DNA from: Phytopythium helicoides
Taxonomy: Eukaryota > Oomycota > Peronosporomycetes > Pythiales > Pythiaceae
Assembly (NCBI GenBank): GCA_024867545.1
Contig: JANFNE010000022.1
Coordinates: 186,001 to 250,000, forward strand
Reading direction: 5' to 3'
Length of the DNA stretch: 64,000 nt
Under the pieces are notes generated by a model, which saw nothing but the letters and a program-made list of their open reading frames with translations, was not told the origin of the DNA and made no database searches. Below, in pieces: positions 10,968-21,040 of this stretch. Numbering within the stretch: position 1 is the stretch's first letter; every line of letters starts with the position of its first letter. The position numbers and the translations under genes were made by a program.

Positions 10968-11779
10968 GCTTGCGGTCGTCGTTGTTGTCGTTGCTGGAGC
11001 TGGAGCTGGAGCTTGGTTCTCTTGGCGGCGAGAAGGAAAGTGGCGGCAAGGCGGACGAGGGCGGCCCCGAGTGACTTGGAGTTTGTATACTGAGAGAAAA
11101 TCCAGCCAAGACAAACTCTCGGAAAGGCGCTGAAAGAACAAGACGCCAGGCGGTGCGGCTGAAGCTGAAGGCGCGAGGTGGAGCGGAGCGGATCCCCAAT
11201 GCTTCTGACTAGCTAGTGCCGCTAGCAAGCCGCTCGCTCTGTCGACCAGACGCCAGCCTTGTACCTCGCACCTCGCTGCACACGTCGCGCGTCAACAACG
11301 CTTCAAGATCCATTCGTCAAGTTGAAGTGGACCGAATGAATATCTGTAGCCATATCTGTTTGTAGTCATCTCCACCCCCATGCTGCGTTGCTCGCCGTTC
11401 CATTTCGGTCCTCGAGAGCAAAATAGCACGGCTGTGGCAGGACAGGTCACTTGCCGAGTCGAAGCAAGCAGCTTAGAGAGGTAGAGGGGGAAAGCGCGTA
11501 ACATTACGCCACGAAATGGTGCTAGGATATCTCGATTCTCGATGGGCGGTGGATCGGCAACGACTCCCTCGAGGAGGAGCTGGTACGGAGTCTTCTGAGA
11601 CTAGATTTGAGGATTTGAGCTTGAGGATTGTCAATAGGAAGAGCAGGCGCGCGGCGGAGGCAAGGTGATAAATAATCCACGTAAGCAGCACAGCAGCACG
11701 CTTGTCATCAATGAATGGGATTGTATTTGTTGCAGCGTGTGTTGTTTTGCTAAATATCTAGTAGGCTAGTGTGTAGAGC

Positions 11780-12661
11780 TCAGCGCCATCGCGGTCGGAC
11801 GGAGACCAGCGCGGAGACCGGCGCGGAGATCTGCGAGATCTGCGAGATCTGCGCGATCTTGGATGCGCGAGTGCGAGTGTGGGTGGATGTGTGTGCCGTT
11901 GTAGTGGCGGCAGTCTTGGTGGCAGTGACCTTGGCAGCCTTGGCAGTCTTGACAGCTTGCTCCTCGCGCCGTCGGCCGAGAGAGACGAACCGCATGTCGC
12001 GCTGCTCGCGAGTGGTAGGAGCGGCGACGGTGACCGTCGAGACTGGCTGCTCGACGGCGATGTCGCTAGTGCAGGCGGTGCTGCTGGCGGCGCTGCATCG
12101 TCGACGGCCAAGTGAGACGAAGTGCTCGAGTTGAAACTGGCGCGTGCGGCTTCGCTCGGCGGAGGTAGCACACGCGTTGGCAGAAGCGGTGACGGAGGCT
12201 CGCGGAAGCGTCGCTGGGACGACAGGAGTCGACTCGCACGTCGAGATGGCGTTGGAACTCATCTCATGTTCGTCGGTGTTCGAGTCTTCATCATCCGAGT
12301 CGTCGTCGAGATCGTTCGAGTCCTCATCCGTGGTCGAGTCGCCGGATGGAGCCTCGACTTCGACTTGAGCGCGCGTGGGGACTAGCGTGGTGGCTGGCGC
12401 CGTCAGTTCCTTTGTGAGGTCGCTGGCGAGGCTTTCGTCCTTCTCCGCGTCACTCACGGCGTCGCTCGAGGTCGAGACACAGCTCGAGGCGCAGATGGAA
12501 GCGCGAGACGAGTCTGAGTCCGAGTCCGAGTCCGAGGAGGAGGTCGGCGAGCGCAGCAGCAGCGTCGCACAGACGACGAAGAAGCCGAGCAGCGTCGCAA
12601 AGACGGCGGCGGCGAGCACAGAGAGCAGCGAGGGGGCGGCGACGTGGGCGACAGCGCTCAT
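11780..12661 (-). CDS. Array 1 copy 4 of the FVSLGRRR-repeat family
   Basis: 293 codons, same protein as copies 2 and 3. It is the last copy whose right-hand (promoter-side) spacer still has the five-G run. Confidence 0.72.
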   Translation of the reverse strand: MSAVAHVAAPSLLSVLAAAVFATLLGFFVVCATLLLRSPTSSSDSDSDSDSSRASICASSCVSTSSDAVSDAEKDESLASDLTKELTAPATTLVPTRAQVEVEAPSGDSTTDEDSNDLDDDSDDEDSNTDEHEMSSNAISTCESTPVVPATLPRASVTASANACATSAERSRTRQFQLEHFVSLGRRRCSAASSTACTSDIAVEQPVSTVTVAAPTTREQRDMRFVSLGRRREEQAVKTAKAAKVTATKTAATTTAHTSTHTRTRASKIAQISQISQISAPVSALVSVRPRWR

Positions 12662-13473
12662 GCTTGCGGTCGTCGTTGTTGTCGTTGCTGGAGCTGGAGC
12701 TGGAGCTTGGTTCTCTTGGCGGCGAGAAGGAAAGTGGCGGCAAGGCGGACGAGGGCGGCCCCGAGTGACTTGGAGTTTGTATACTGAGAGAAAATCCAGC
12801 CAAGACAAACTCTCGGAAAGGCGCTGAAAGAACAAGACGCCAGGCGGTGCGGCTGAAGCTGAAGGCGCGAGGTGGAGCGGAGCGGATCCCCAATGCTTCT
12901 GACTAGCTAGTGCCGCTAGCAAGCCGCTCGCTCTGTCGACCAGACGCCAGCCTTGTACCTCGCACCTCGCTGCACACGTCGCGCGTCAACAACGCTTCAA
13001 GATCCATTCGTCAAGTTGAAGTGGACCGAATGAATATCTGTAGCCATATCTGTTTGTAGTCATCTCCACCCCCATGCTGCGTTGCTCGCCGTTCCATTTC
13101 GGTCCTCGAGAGCAAAATAGCACGGCTGTGGCAGGACAGGTCACTTGCCGAGTCGAAGCAAGCAGCTTAGAGAGGTAGAGGGGGAAAGCGCGTAACATTA
13201 CGCCACGAAATGGTGCTAGGATATCTCGATTCTCGATGGGCGGTGGATCGGCAACGACTCCCTCGAGGAGGAGCTGGTACGGAGTCTTCTGAGACTAGAT
13301 TTGAGGATTTGAGCTTGAGGATTGTCAATAGGAAGAGCAGGCGCGCGGCGGAGGCAAGGTGATAAATAATCCACGTAAGCAGCACAGCAGCACGCTTGTC
13401 ATCAATGAATGGGATTGTATTTGTTGCAGCGTGTGTTGTTTTGCTAAATATCTAGTAGGCTAGTGTGTAGAGC

Positions 13474-14355
13474 TCAGCGCCATCGCGGTCGGACGGAGAC
13501 CAGCGCGGAGACCGGCGCGGAGATCTGCGAGATCTGCGAGATCTGCGCGATCTTGGATGCGCGAGTGCGAGTGTGGGTGGATGTGTGTGCCGTTGTAGTG
13601 GCGGCAGTCTTGGTGGCAGTGACCTTGGCAGCCTTGGCAGTCTTGACAGCTTGCTCCTCGCGCCGTCGGCCGAGAGAGACGAACCGCATGTCGCGCTGCT
13701 CGCGAGTGGTAGGAGCGGCGACGGTGACCGTCGAGACTGGCTGCTCGACGGCGATGTCGCTAGTGCAGGCGGTGCTGCTGGCGGCGCTGCATCGTCGACG
13801 GCCAAGTGAGACGAAGTGCTCGAGTTGAAACTGGCGCGTGCGGCTTCGCTCGGCGGAGGTAGCACACGCGTTGGCAGAAGCGGTGACGGAGGCTCGCGGA
13901 AGCGTCGCTGGGACGACAGGAGTCGACTCGCACGTCGAGATGGCGTTGGAACTCATCTCATGTTCGTCGGTGTTCGAGTCTTCATCATCCGAGTCGTCGT
14001 CGAGATCGTTCGAGTCCTCATCCGTGGTCGAGTCGCCGGATGGAGCCTCGACTTCGACTTGAGCGCGCGTGGGGACTAGCGTGGTGGCTGGCGCCGTCAG
14101 TTCCTTTGTGAGGTCGCTGGCGAGGCTTTCGTCCTTCTCCGCGTCACTCACGGCGTCGCTCGAGGTCGAGACACAGCTCGAGGCGCAGATGGAAGCGCGA
14201 GACGAGTCTGAGTCCGAGTCCGAGTCCGAGGAGGAGGTCGGCGAGCGCAGCAGCAGCGTCGCACAGACGACGAAGAAGCCGAGCAGCGTCGCAAAGACGG
14301 CGGCGGCGAGCACAGAGAGCAGCGAGGGGGCGGCGACGTGGGCGACAGCGCTCAT
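13474..14355 (-). CDS. Array 1 copy 5 of the FVSLGRRR-repeat family
   Basis: 293 codons, same protein as copies 2-4. From the spacer to its right (promoter side) onward, the G5 run is G4, marking a sub-lineage of units 5-8. Confidence 0.72.
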   Translation of the reverse strand: MSAVAHVAAPSLLSVLAAAVFATLLGFFVVCATLLLRSPTSSSDSDSDSDSSRASICASSCVSTSSDAVSDAEKDESLASDLTKELTAPATTLVPTRAQVEVEAPSGDSTTDEDSNDLDDDSDDEDSNTDEHEMSSNAISTCESTPVVPATLPRASVTASANACATSAERSRTRQFQLEHFVSLGRRRCSAASSTACTSDIAVEQPVSTVTVAAPTTREQRDMRFVSLGRRREEQAVKTAKAAKVTATKTAATTTAHTSTHTRTRASKIAQISQISQISAPVSALVSVRPRWR

Positions 14356-15166
14356 GCTTGCGGTCGTCGTTGTTGTCGTTGCTGGAGCTGGAGCTGGAGC
14401 TTGGTTCTCTTGGCGGCGAGAAGGAAAGTGGCGGCAAGGCGGACGAGGGCGGCCCCGAGTGACTTGGAGTTTGTATACTGAGAGAAAATCCAGCCAAGAC
14501 AAACTCTCGGAAAGGCGCTGAAAGAACAAGACGCCAGGCGGTGCGGCTGAAGCTGAAGGCGCGAGGTGGAGCGGAGCGGATCCCCAATGCTTCTGACTAG
14601 CTAGTGCCGCTAGCAAGCCGCTCGCTCTGTCGACCAGACGCCAGCCTTGTACCTCGCACCTCGCTGCACACGTCGCGCGTCAACAACGCTTCAAGATCCA
14701 TTCGTCAAGTTGAAGTGGACCGAATGAATATCTGTAGCCATATCTGTTTGTAGTCATCTCCACCCCCATGCTGCGTTGCTCGCCGTTCCATTTCGGTCCT
14801 CGAGAGCAAAATAGCACGGCTGTGGCAGGACAGGTCACTTGCCGAGTCGAAGCAAGCAGCTTAGAGAGGTAGAGGGGAAAGCGCGTAACATTACGCCACG
14901 AAATGGTGCTAGGATATCTCGATTCTCGATGGGCGGTGGATCGGCAACGACTCCCTCGAGGAGGAGCTGGTACGGAGTCTTCTGAGACTAGATTTGAGGA
15001 TTTGAGCTTGAGGATTGTCAATAGGAAGAGCAGGCGCGCGGCGGAGGCAAGGTGATAAATAATCCACGTAAGCAGCACAGCAGCACGCTTGTCATCAATG
15101 AATGGGATTGTATTTGTTGCAGCGTGTGTTGTTTTGCTAAATATCTAGTAGGCTAGTGTGTAGAGC

Positions 15167-16048
15167 TCAGCGCCATCGCGGTCGGACGGAGACCAGCGCG
15201 GAGACCGGCGCGGAGATCTGCGAGATCTGCGAGATCTGCGCGATCTTGGATGCGCGAGTGCGAGTGTGGGTGGATGTGTGTGCCGTTGTAGTGGCGGCAG
15301 TCTTGGTGGCAGTGACCTTGGCAGCCTTGGCAGTCTTGACAGCTTGCTCCTCGCGCCGTCGGCCGAGAGAGACGAACCGCATGTCGCGCTGCTCGCGAGT
15401 GGTAGGAGCGGCGACGGTGACCGTCGAGACTGGCTGCTCGACGGCGATGTCGCTAGTGCAGGCGGTGCTGCTGGCGGCGCTGCATCGTCGACGGCCAAGT
15501 GAGACGAAGTGCTCGAGTTGAAACTGGCGCGTGCGGCTTCGCTCGGCGGAGGTAGCACACGCGTTGGCAGAAGCGGTGACGGAGGCTCGCGGAAGCGTCG
15601 CTGGGACGACAGGAGTCGACTCGCACGTCGAGATGGCGTTGGAACTCATCTCATGTTCGTCGGTGTTCGAGTCTTCATCATCCGAGTCGTCGTCGAGATC
15701 GTTCGAGTCCTCATCCGTGGTCGAGTCGCCGGATGGAGCCTCGACTTCGACTTGAGCGCGCGTGGGGACTAGCGTGGTGGCTGGCGCCGTCAGTTCCTTT
15801 GTGAGGTCGCTGGCGAGGCTTTCGTCCTTCTCCGCGTCACTCACGGCGTCGCTCGAGGTCGAGACACAGCTCGAGGCGCAGATGGAAGCGCGAGACGAGT
15901 CTGAGTCCGAGTCCGAGTCCGAGGAGGAGGTCGGCGAGCGCAGCAGCAGCGTCGCACAGACGACGAAGAAGCCGAGCAGCGTCGCAAAGACGGCGGCGGC
16001 GAGCACAGAGAGCAGCGAGGGGGCGGCGACGTGGGCGACAGCACTCAT
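15167..16048 (-). CDS. Array 1 copy 6 of the FVSLGRRR-repeat family
   Basis: 293 codons. It shares with distant copy 1 the GCACTCAT variant at the start codon while having the G4 spacer of copies 5-8, so it looks like a product of gene conversion or unequal exchange between non-adjacent units. Confidence 0.72.
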   Translation of the reverse strand: MSAVAHVAAPSLLSVLAAAVFATLLGFFVVCATLLLRSPTSSSDSDSDSDSSRASICASSCVSTSSDAVSDAEKDESLASDLTKELTAPATTLVPTRAQVEVEAPSGDSTTDEDSNDLDDDSDDEDSNTDEHEMSSNAISTCESTPVVPATLPRASVTASANACATSAERSRTRQFQLEHFVSLGRRRCSAASSTACTSDIAVEQPVSTVTVAAPTTREQRDMRFVSLGRRREEQAVKTAKAAKVTATKTAATTTAHTSTHTRTRASKIAQISQISQISAPVSALVSVRPRWR

Positions 16049-16859
16049 GCTTGCGGTCGTCGTTGTTGTCGTTGCTGGAGCTGGAGCTGGAGCTTGGTTC
16101 TCTTGGCGGCGAGAAGGAAAGTGGCGGCAAGGCGGACGAGGGCGGCCCCGAGTGACTTGGAGTTTGTATACTGAGAGAAAATCCAGCCAAGACAAACTCT
16201 CGGAAAGGCGCTGAAAGAACAAGACGCCAGGCGGTGCGGCTGAAGCTGAAGGCGCGAGGTGGAGCGGAGCGGATCCCCAATGCTTCTGACTAGCTAGTGC
16301 CGCTAGCAAGCCGCTCGCTCTGTCGACCAGACGCCAGCCTTGTACCTCGCACCTCGCTGCACACGTCGCGCGTCAACAACGCTTCAAGATCCATTCGTCA
16401 AGTTGAAGTGGACCGAATGAATATCTGTAGCCATATCTGTTTGTAGTCATCTCCACCCCCATGCTGCGTTGCTCGCCGTTCCATTTCGGTCCTCGAGAGC
16501 AAAATAGCACGGCTGTGGCAGGACAGGTCACTTGCCGAGTCGAAGCAAGCAGCTTAGAGAGGTAGAGGGGAAAGCGCGTAACATTACGCCACGAAATGGT
16601 GCTAGGATATCTCGATTCTCGATGGGCGGTGGATCGGCAACGACTCCCTCGAGGAGGAGCTGGTACGGAGTCTTCTGAGACTAGATTTGAGGATTTGAGC
16701 TTGAGGATTGTCAATAGGAAGAGCAGGCGCGCGGCGGAGGCAAGGTGATAAATAATCCACGTAAGCAGCACAGCAGCACGCTTGTCATCAATGAATGGGA
16801 TTGTATTTGTTGCAGCGTGTGTTGTTTTGCTAAATATCTAGTAGGCTAGTGTGTAGAGC

Positions 16860-17723
16860 TCAGCGCCATCGCGGTCGGACGGAGACCAGCGCGGAGACCG
16901 GCGCGGAGATCTGCGCGATCTTGGATGCGCGAGTGCGAGTGTGGGTGGATGTGTGTGCCGTTGTAGTGGCGGCAGTCTTGGTGGCAGTGACCTTGGCAGC
17001 CTTGGCAGTCTTGACAGCTTGCTCCTCGCGCCGTCGGCCGAGAGAGACGAACCGCATGTCGCGCTGCTCGCGAGTGGTAGGAGCGGCGACGGTGACCGTC
17101 GAGACTGGCTGCTCGACGGCGATGTCGCTAGTGCAGGCGGTGCTGCTGGCGGCGCTGCATCGTCGACGGCCAAGTGAGACGAAGTGCTCGAGTTGAAACT
17201 GGCGCGTGCGGCTTCGCTCGGCGGAGGTAGCACACGCGTTGGCAGAAGCGGTGACGGAGGCTCGCGGAAGCGTCGCTGGGACGACAGGAGTCGACTCGCA
17301 CGTCGAGATGGCGTTGGAACTCATCTCATGTTCGTCGGTGTTCGAGTCTTCATCATCCGAGTCGTCGTCGAGATCGTTCGAGTCCTCATCCGTGGTCGAG
17401 TCGCCGGATGGAGCCTCGACTTCGACTTGAGCGCGCGTGGGGACTAGCGTGGTGGCTGGCGCCGTCAGTTCCTTTGTGAGGTCGCTGGCGAGGCTTTCGT
17501 CCTTCTCCGCGTCACTCACGGCGTCGCTCGAGGTCGAGACACAGCTCGAGGCGCAGATGGAAGCGCGAGACGAGTCTGAGTCCGAGTCCGAGTCCGAGGA
17601 GGAGGTCGGCGAGCGCAGCAGCAGCGTCGCACAGACGACGAAGAAGCCGAGCAGCGTCGCAAAGACGGCGGCGGCGAGCACAGAGAGCAGCGAGGGGGCG
17701 GCGACGTGGGCGACAGCGTTCAT
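16860..17723 (-). CDS. Array 1 copy 7 of the FVSLGRRR-repeat family (18-bp deletion)
   Basis: 287 codons. Lacks two of the 9-bp repeats that encode the QIS run near the C-terminus; frame is kept. Residue 2 is Asn instead of Ser (GCGTTCAT at the start), shared only with copy 8. Confidence 0.72.
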   Translation of the reverse strand: MNAVAHVAAPSLLSVLAAAVFATLLGFFVVCATLLLRSPTSSSDSDSDSDSSRASICASSCVSTSSDAVSDAEKDESLASDLTKELTAPATTLVPTRAQVEVEAPSGDSTTDEDSNDLDDDSDDEDSNTDEHEMSSNAISTCESTPVVPATLPRASVTASANACATSAERSRTRQFQLEHFVSLGRRRCSAASSTACTSDIAVEQPVSTVTVAAPTTREQRDMRFVSLGRRREEQAVKTAKAAKVTATKTAATTTAHTSTHTRTRASKIAQISAPVSALVSVRPRWR

Positions 17724-18534
17724 GCTTGCGGTCGTCGTTGTTGTCGTTGCTGGAGCTGGAGCTGGAGCTTGGTTCTCTTGGCGGCGAGAAGGAAAGTGGC
17801 GGCAAGGCGGACGAGGGCGGCCCCGAGTGACTTGGAGTTTGTATACTGAGAGAAAATCCAGCCAAGACAAACTCTCGGAAAGGCGCTGAAAGAACAAGAC
17901 GCCAGGCGGTGCGGCTGAAGCTGAAGGCGCGAGGTGGAGCGGAGCGGATCCCCAATGCTTCTGACTAGCTAGTGCCGCTAGCAAGCCGCTCGCTCTGTCG
18001 ACCAGACGCCAGCCTTGTACCTCGCACCTCGCTGCACACGTCGCGCGTCAACAACGCTTCAAGATCCATTCGTCAAGTTGAAGTGGACCGAATGAATATC
18101 TGTAGCCATATCTGTTTGTAGTCATCTCCACCCCCATGCTGCGTTGCTCGCCGTTCCATTTCGGTCCTCGAGAGCAAAATAGCACGGCTGTGGCAGGACA
18201 GGTCACTTGCCGAGTCGAAGCAAGCAGCTTAGAGAGGTAGAGGGGAAAGCGCGTAACATTACGCCACGAAATGGTGCTAGGATATCTCGATTCTCGATGG
18301 GCGGTGGATCGGCAACGACTCCCTCGAGGAGGAGCTGGTACGGAGTCTTCTGAGACTAGATTTGAGGATTTGAGCTTGAGGATTGTCAATAGGAAGAGCA
18401 GGCGCGCGGCGGAGGCAAGGTGATAAATAATCCACGTAAGCAGCACAGCAGCACGCTTGTCATCAATGAATGGGATTGTATTTGTTGCAGCGTGTGTTGT
18501 TTTGCTAAATATCTAGTAGGCTAGTGTGTAGAGC

Positions 18535-19416
18535 TCAGCGCCATCGCGGTCGGACGGAGACCAGCGCGGAGACCGGCGCGGAGATCTGCGAGATCTGCGA
18601 GATCTGCGCGATCTTGGATGCGCGAGTGCGAGTGTGGGTGGATGTGTGTGCCGTTGTAGTGGCGGCAGTCTTGGTGGCAGTGACCTTGGCAGCCTTGGCA
18701 GTCTTGACAGCTTGCTCCTCGCGCCGTCGGCCGAGAGAGACGAACCGCATGTCGCGCTGCTCGCGAGTGGTAGGAGCGGCGACGGTGACCGTCGAGACTG
18801 GCTGCTCGACGGCGATGTCGCTAGTGCAGGCGGTGCTGCTGGCGGCGCTGCATCGTCGACGGCCAAGTGAGACGAAGTGCTCGAGTTGAAACTGGCGCGT
18901 GCGGCTTCGCTCGGCGGAGGTAGCACACGCGTTGGCAGAAGCGGTGACGGAGGCTCGCGGAAGCGTCGCTGGGACGACAGGAGTCGACTCGCACGTCGAG
19001 ATGGCGTTGGAACTCATCTCATGTTCGTCGGTGCTCGAGTCTTCATCATCCGAGTCGTCGTCGAGATCGTTCGAGTCCTCATCCGTGGTCGAGTCGCCGG
19101 ATGGAGCCTCGACTTCGACTTGAGCGCGCGTGGGGACTAGCGTGGTGGCTGGCGCCGTCAGTTCCTTTGTGAGGTCGCTGGCGAGGCTTTCGTCCTTCTC
19201 CGCGTCACTCACGGCGTCGCTCGAGGTCGAGACACAGCTCGAGGCGCAGATGGAAGCGCGAGACGAGTCTGAGTCCGAGTCCGAGTCCGAGGAGGAGGTC
19301 GGCGAGCGCAGCAGCAGCGTCGCACAGACGACGAAGAAGCCGAGCAGCGTCGCAAAGACGGCGGCGGCGAGCACAGAGAGCAGCGAGGGGGCGGCGACGT
19401 GGGCGACAGCGTTCAT
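18535..19416 (-). CDS. Array 1 copy 8 of the FVSLGRRR-repeat family
   Basis: 293 codons. Shares Asn2 with copy 7 and has a private Asn-to-Ser change in the acidic tract (EDSSTDEHE instead of EDSNTDEHE), so a few amino-acid changes are segregating among copies. Confidence 0.72.
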   Translation of the reverse strand: MNAVAHVAAPSLLSVLAAAVFATLLGFFVVCATLLLRSPTSSSDSDSDSDSSRASICASSCVSTSSDAVSDAEKDESLASDLTKELTAPATTLVPTRAQVEVEAPSGDSTTDEDSNDLDDDSDDEDSSTDEHEMSSNAISTCESTPVVPATLPRASVTASANACATSAERSRTRQFQLEHFVSLGRRRCSAASSTACTSDIAVEQPVSTVTVAAPTTREQRDMRFVSLGRRREEQAVKTAKAAKVTATKTAATTTAHTSTHTRTRASKIAQISQISQISAPVSALVSVRPRWR

Positions 19417-20227
19417 GCTTGCGGTCGTCGTTGTTGTCGTTGCTGGAGCTGGAGCTGGAGCTTGGTTCTCTTGGCGGCGAGAAGGAAAGTGGCGGCAAGG
19501 CGGACGAGGGCGGCCCCGAGTGACTTGGAGTTTGTATACTGAGAGAAAATCCAGCCAAGACAAACTCTCGGAAAGGCGCTGAAAGAACAAGACGCCAGGC
19601 GGTGCGGCTGAAGCTGAAGGCGCGAGGTGGAGCGGAGCGGATCCCCAATGCTTCTGACTAGCTAGTGCCGCTAGCAAGCCGCTCGCTCTGTCGACCAGAC
19701 GCCAGCCTTGTACCTCGCACCTCGCTGCACACGTCGCGCGTCAACAACGCTTCAAGATCCATTCGTCAAGTTGAAGTGGACCGAATGAATATCTGTAGCC
19801 ATATCTGTTTGTAGTCATCTCCACCCCCATGCTGCGTTGCTCGCCGTTCCATTTCGGTCCTCGAGAGCAAAATAGCACGGCTGTGGCAGGACAGGTCACT
19901 TGCCGAGTCGAAGCAAGCAGCTTAGAGAGGTAGAGGGGAAAGCGCGTAACATTACGCCACGAAATGGTGCTAGGATATCTCGATTCTCGATGGGCGGTGG
20001 ATCGGCAACGACTCCCTCGAGGAGGAGCTGGTACGGAGTCTTCTGAGACTAGATTTGAGGATTTGAGCTTGAGGATTGTCAATAGGAAGAGCAGGCGCGC
20101 GGCGGAGGCAAGGTGATAAATAATCCACGTAAGCAGCACAGCAGCACGCTTGTCATCAATGAATGGGATTGTATTTGTTGCAGCGTGTGTTGTTTTGCTA
20201 AATATCTAGTAGGCTAGTGTGTAGAGC

Positions 20228-20359
20228 TCAGCGCCATCGCGGTCGGACGGAGACCAGCGCGGAGACCGGCGCGGAGATCTGCGAGATCTGCGAGATCTGC
20301 GCGATCTTGGATGCGCGAGTGCGAGTGTGGGTGGATGTGTGTGCCGTTGTAGCGGCAGT
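20228..20359 (-). pseudogene. Truncated ninth copy at the inner edge of array 1
   Basis: Only about the last 42 codons (the Thr/Arg-rich tail, QIS repeats and VRPRWR end) and the downstream sequence remain. Homology stops at 20359 after a 3-bp loss, directly next to a 16-bp palindrome. An open frame continues into unrelated sequence to 20497 but has no resemblance to the family, so I call this a dead fragment. Confidence 0.8.
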
Positions 20360-20375
20360 AGCAATAGCTATTGCT
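20360..20375. repeat. 16-bp perfect palindrome at the array 1 breakpoint
   Basis: AGCAATAGCTATTGCT is its own reverse complement and starts at the first base after array homology ends. It could form a small hairpin or cruciform; a role in the rearrangement is inference. Confidence 0.75.
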
Positions 20376-20961
20376 TCCATGATCGGGTCGTCTATATGCG
20401 CTTTATGTGTGCATGTTTGACCTGTAAGTTTGAAATTGTGCGTTGTCGGTGATTCTGCTAGCATTGTGACCGTAGATCGATTGTTTCGTCTGTTCACTCC
20501 TTGATGCGTGACGAACTAATAGGCGGCAAGAAGGCCACCCTATTTGAAATGCAGCCGAACGGATGATGCTGAGGTAGGTCACTATCGCTCAAGCGTTCAA
20601 ATCTGCTGGATGCACGAGAACCACCAAGCTCATTCCGGGTGACGCGCCCAGCGTCAGCAAGTAACGCACTTGACCACGTTGCCCCCCTCAACCTGCATCT
20701 TTTATTCTCCTCCCAAGCTCAGCAGTTGCAACATGAGGACCATGCACCCGCCAAGCTTTGCCCCACCTCTGTCCGCTTGGAGCGAGCGTACCGATATTCC
20801 GTTGCGCAGGTTGCGAGCGTACGGGGAGTCTGTTGGCGAGGTCGGTCCTGCGAGCGTACACCCTGCCTCCCCCCACCGGTGGCACATACAAACTCCAAGT
20901 CACTCAGGTTGAACTCGAGATGACGTCCGCCGCCGCCGTCCGCCGGCCGCGGGTCATCATC
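20376..20961. other. Unique sequence upstream of SSADH
   Basis: Single-copy flank between array 1 and the SSADH gene. No convincing coding exon seen. It contains the 20-mer shared with the array promoters (20886-20905). Confidence 0.5.
20886..20905 (+). promoter_or_regulatory. 20-bp block shared with every array unit
   Basis: ATACAAACTCCAAGTCACTC, 155 bp before the SSADH start codon and in the same orientation relative to its gene as in each array unit (for example 54545-54564, 130 bp before that copy's ATG). Both genes also have AGCTCCAGCTCCAGC just before their ATG. It may be a common promoter element or a remnant of shared 5' sequence. Confidence 0.6.
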
Positions 20962-20970
20962 GCTCATTCC
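20962..20970 (+). promoter_or_regulatory. Putative oomycete initiator of SSADH
   Basis: GCTCATTCC fits the oomycete Inr core (GCTCATTY). It lies 71 bp upstream of the ATG at 21041, a normal 5' UTR length for the group. Confidence 0.55.
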
Positions 20971-21040
20971 TCATCCTGCGCCGCCGAGCGCACTCGTCCA
21001 GCCCCAGCTCCGCCGCCAGCTCCAGCTCCAGCCCAACGCC

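Larger units (their letters stand above)
6661..20359. repeat. Tandem array 1: eight ~1.69 kb units plus a truncated ninth
   Basis: Direct tandem repeat with period 1694 bp for units 1-4, 1693 bp from unit 5 on (one G lost from a G5 run in the spacer), and 1675 bp where unit 7 lacks two 9-bp ATCTGCGAG-type repeats. Each unit holds one minus-strand gene and an ~812-bp spacer. Copies are almost base-identical; I see only a handful of substitutions. The outer edge is near 6661, inside the sequence downstream of the gene. The inner edge is a truncated copy ending at 20359. Such identity implies very recent amplification or active homogenisation by unequal exchange or gene conversion. No transposase, reverse transcriptase, terminal inverted repeats or target-site duplications were seen. 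Confidence 0.97.

Noticed and set aside
14680..15078. 132-codon open frame in array 1 spacers (70- and 72-codon halves in other units; 137 codons in array 2)
   Set aside because: It is split by a 1-bp indel between otherwise identical units, and the array 2 counterpart is in a different frame over most of its length. It looks like promoter DNA, not a gene.
6661..20359. Array as a transposon or CRISPR
   Set aside because: Units are 1.69 kb direct repeats containing a gene; no transposase, reverse transcriptase, terminal repeats, target-site duplication or short spacer-repeat pattern.
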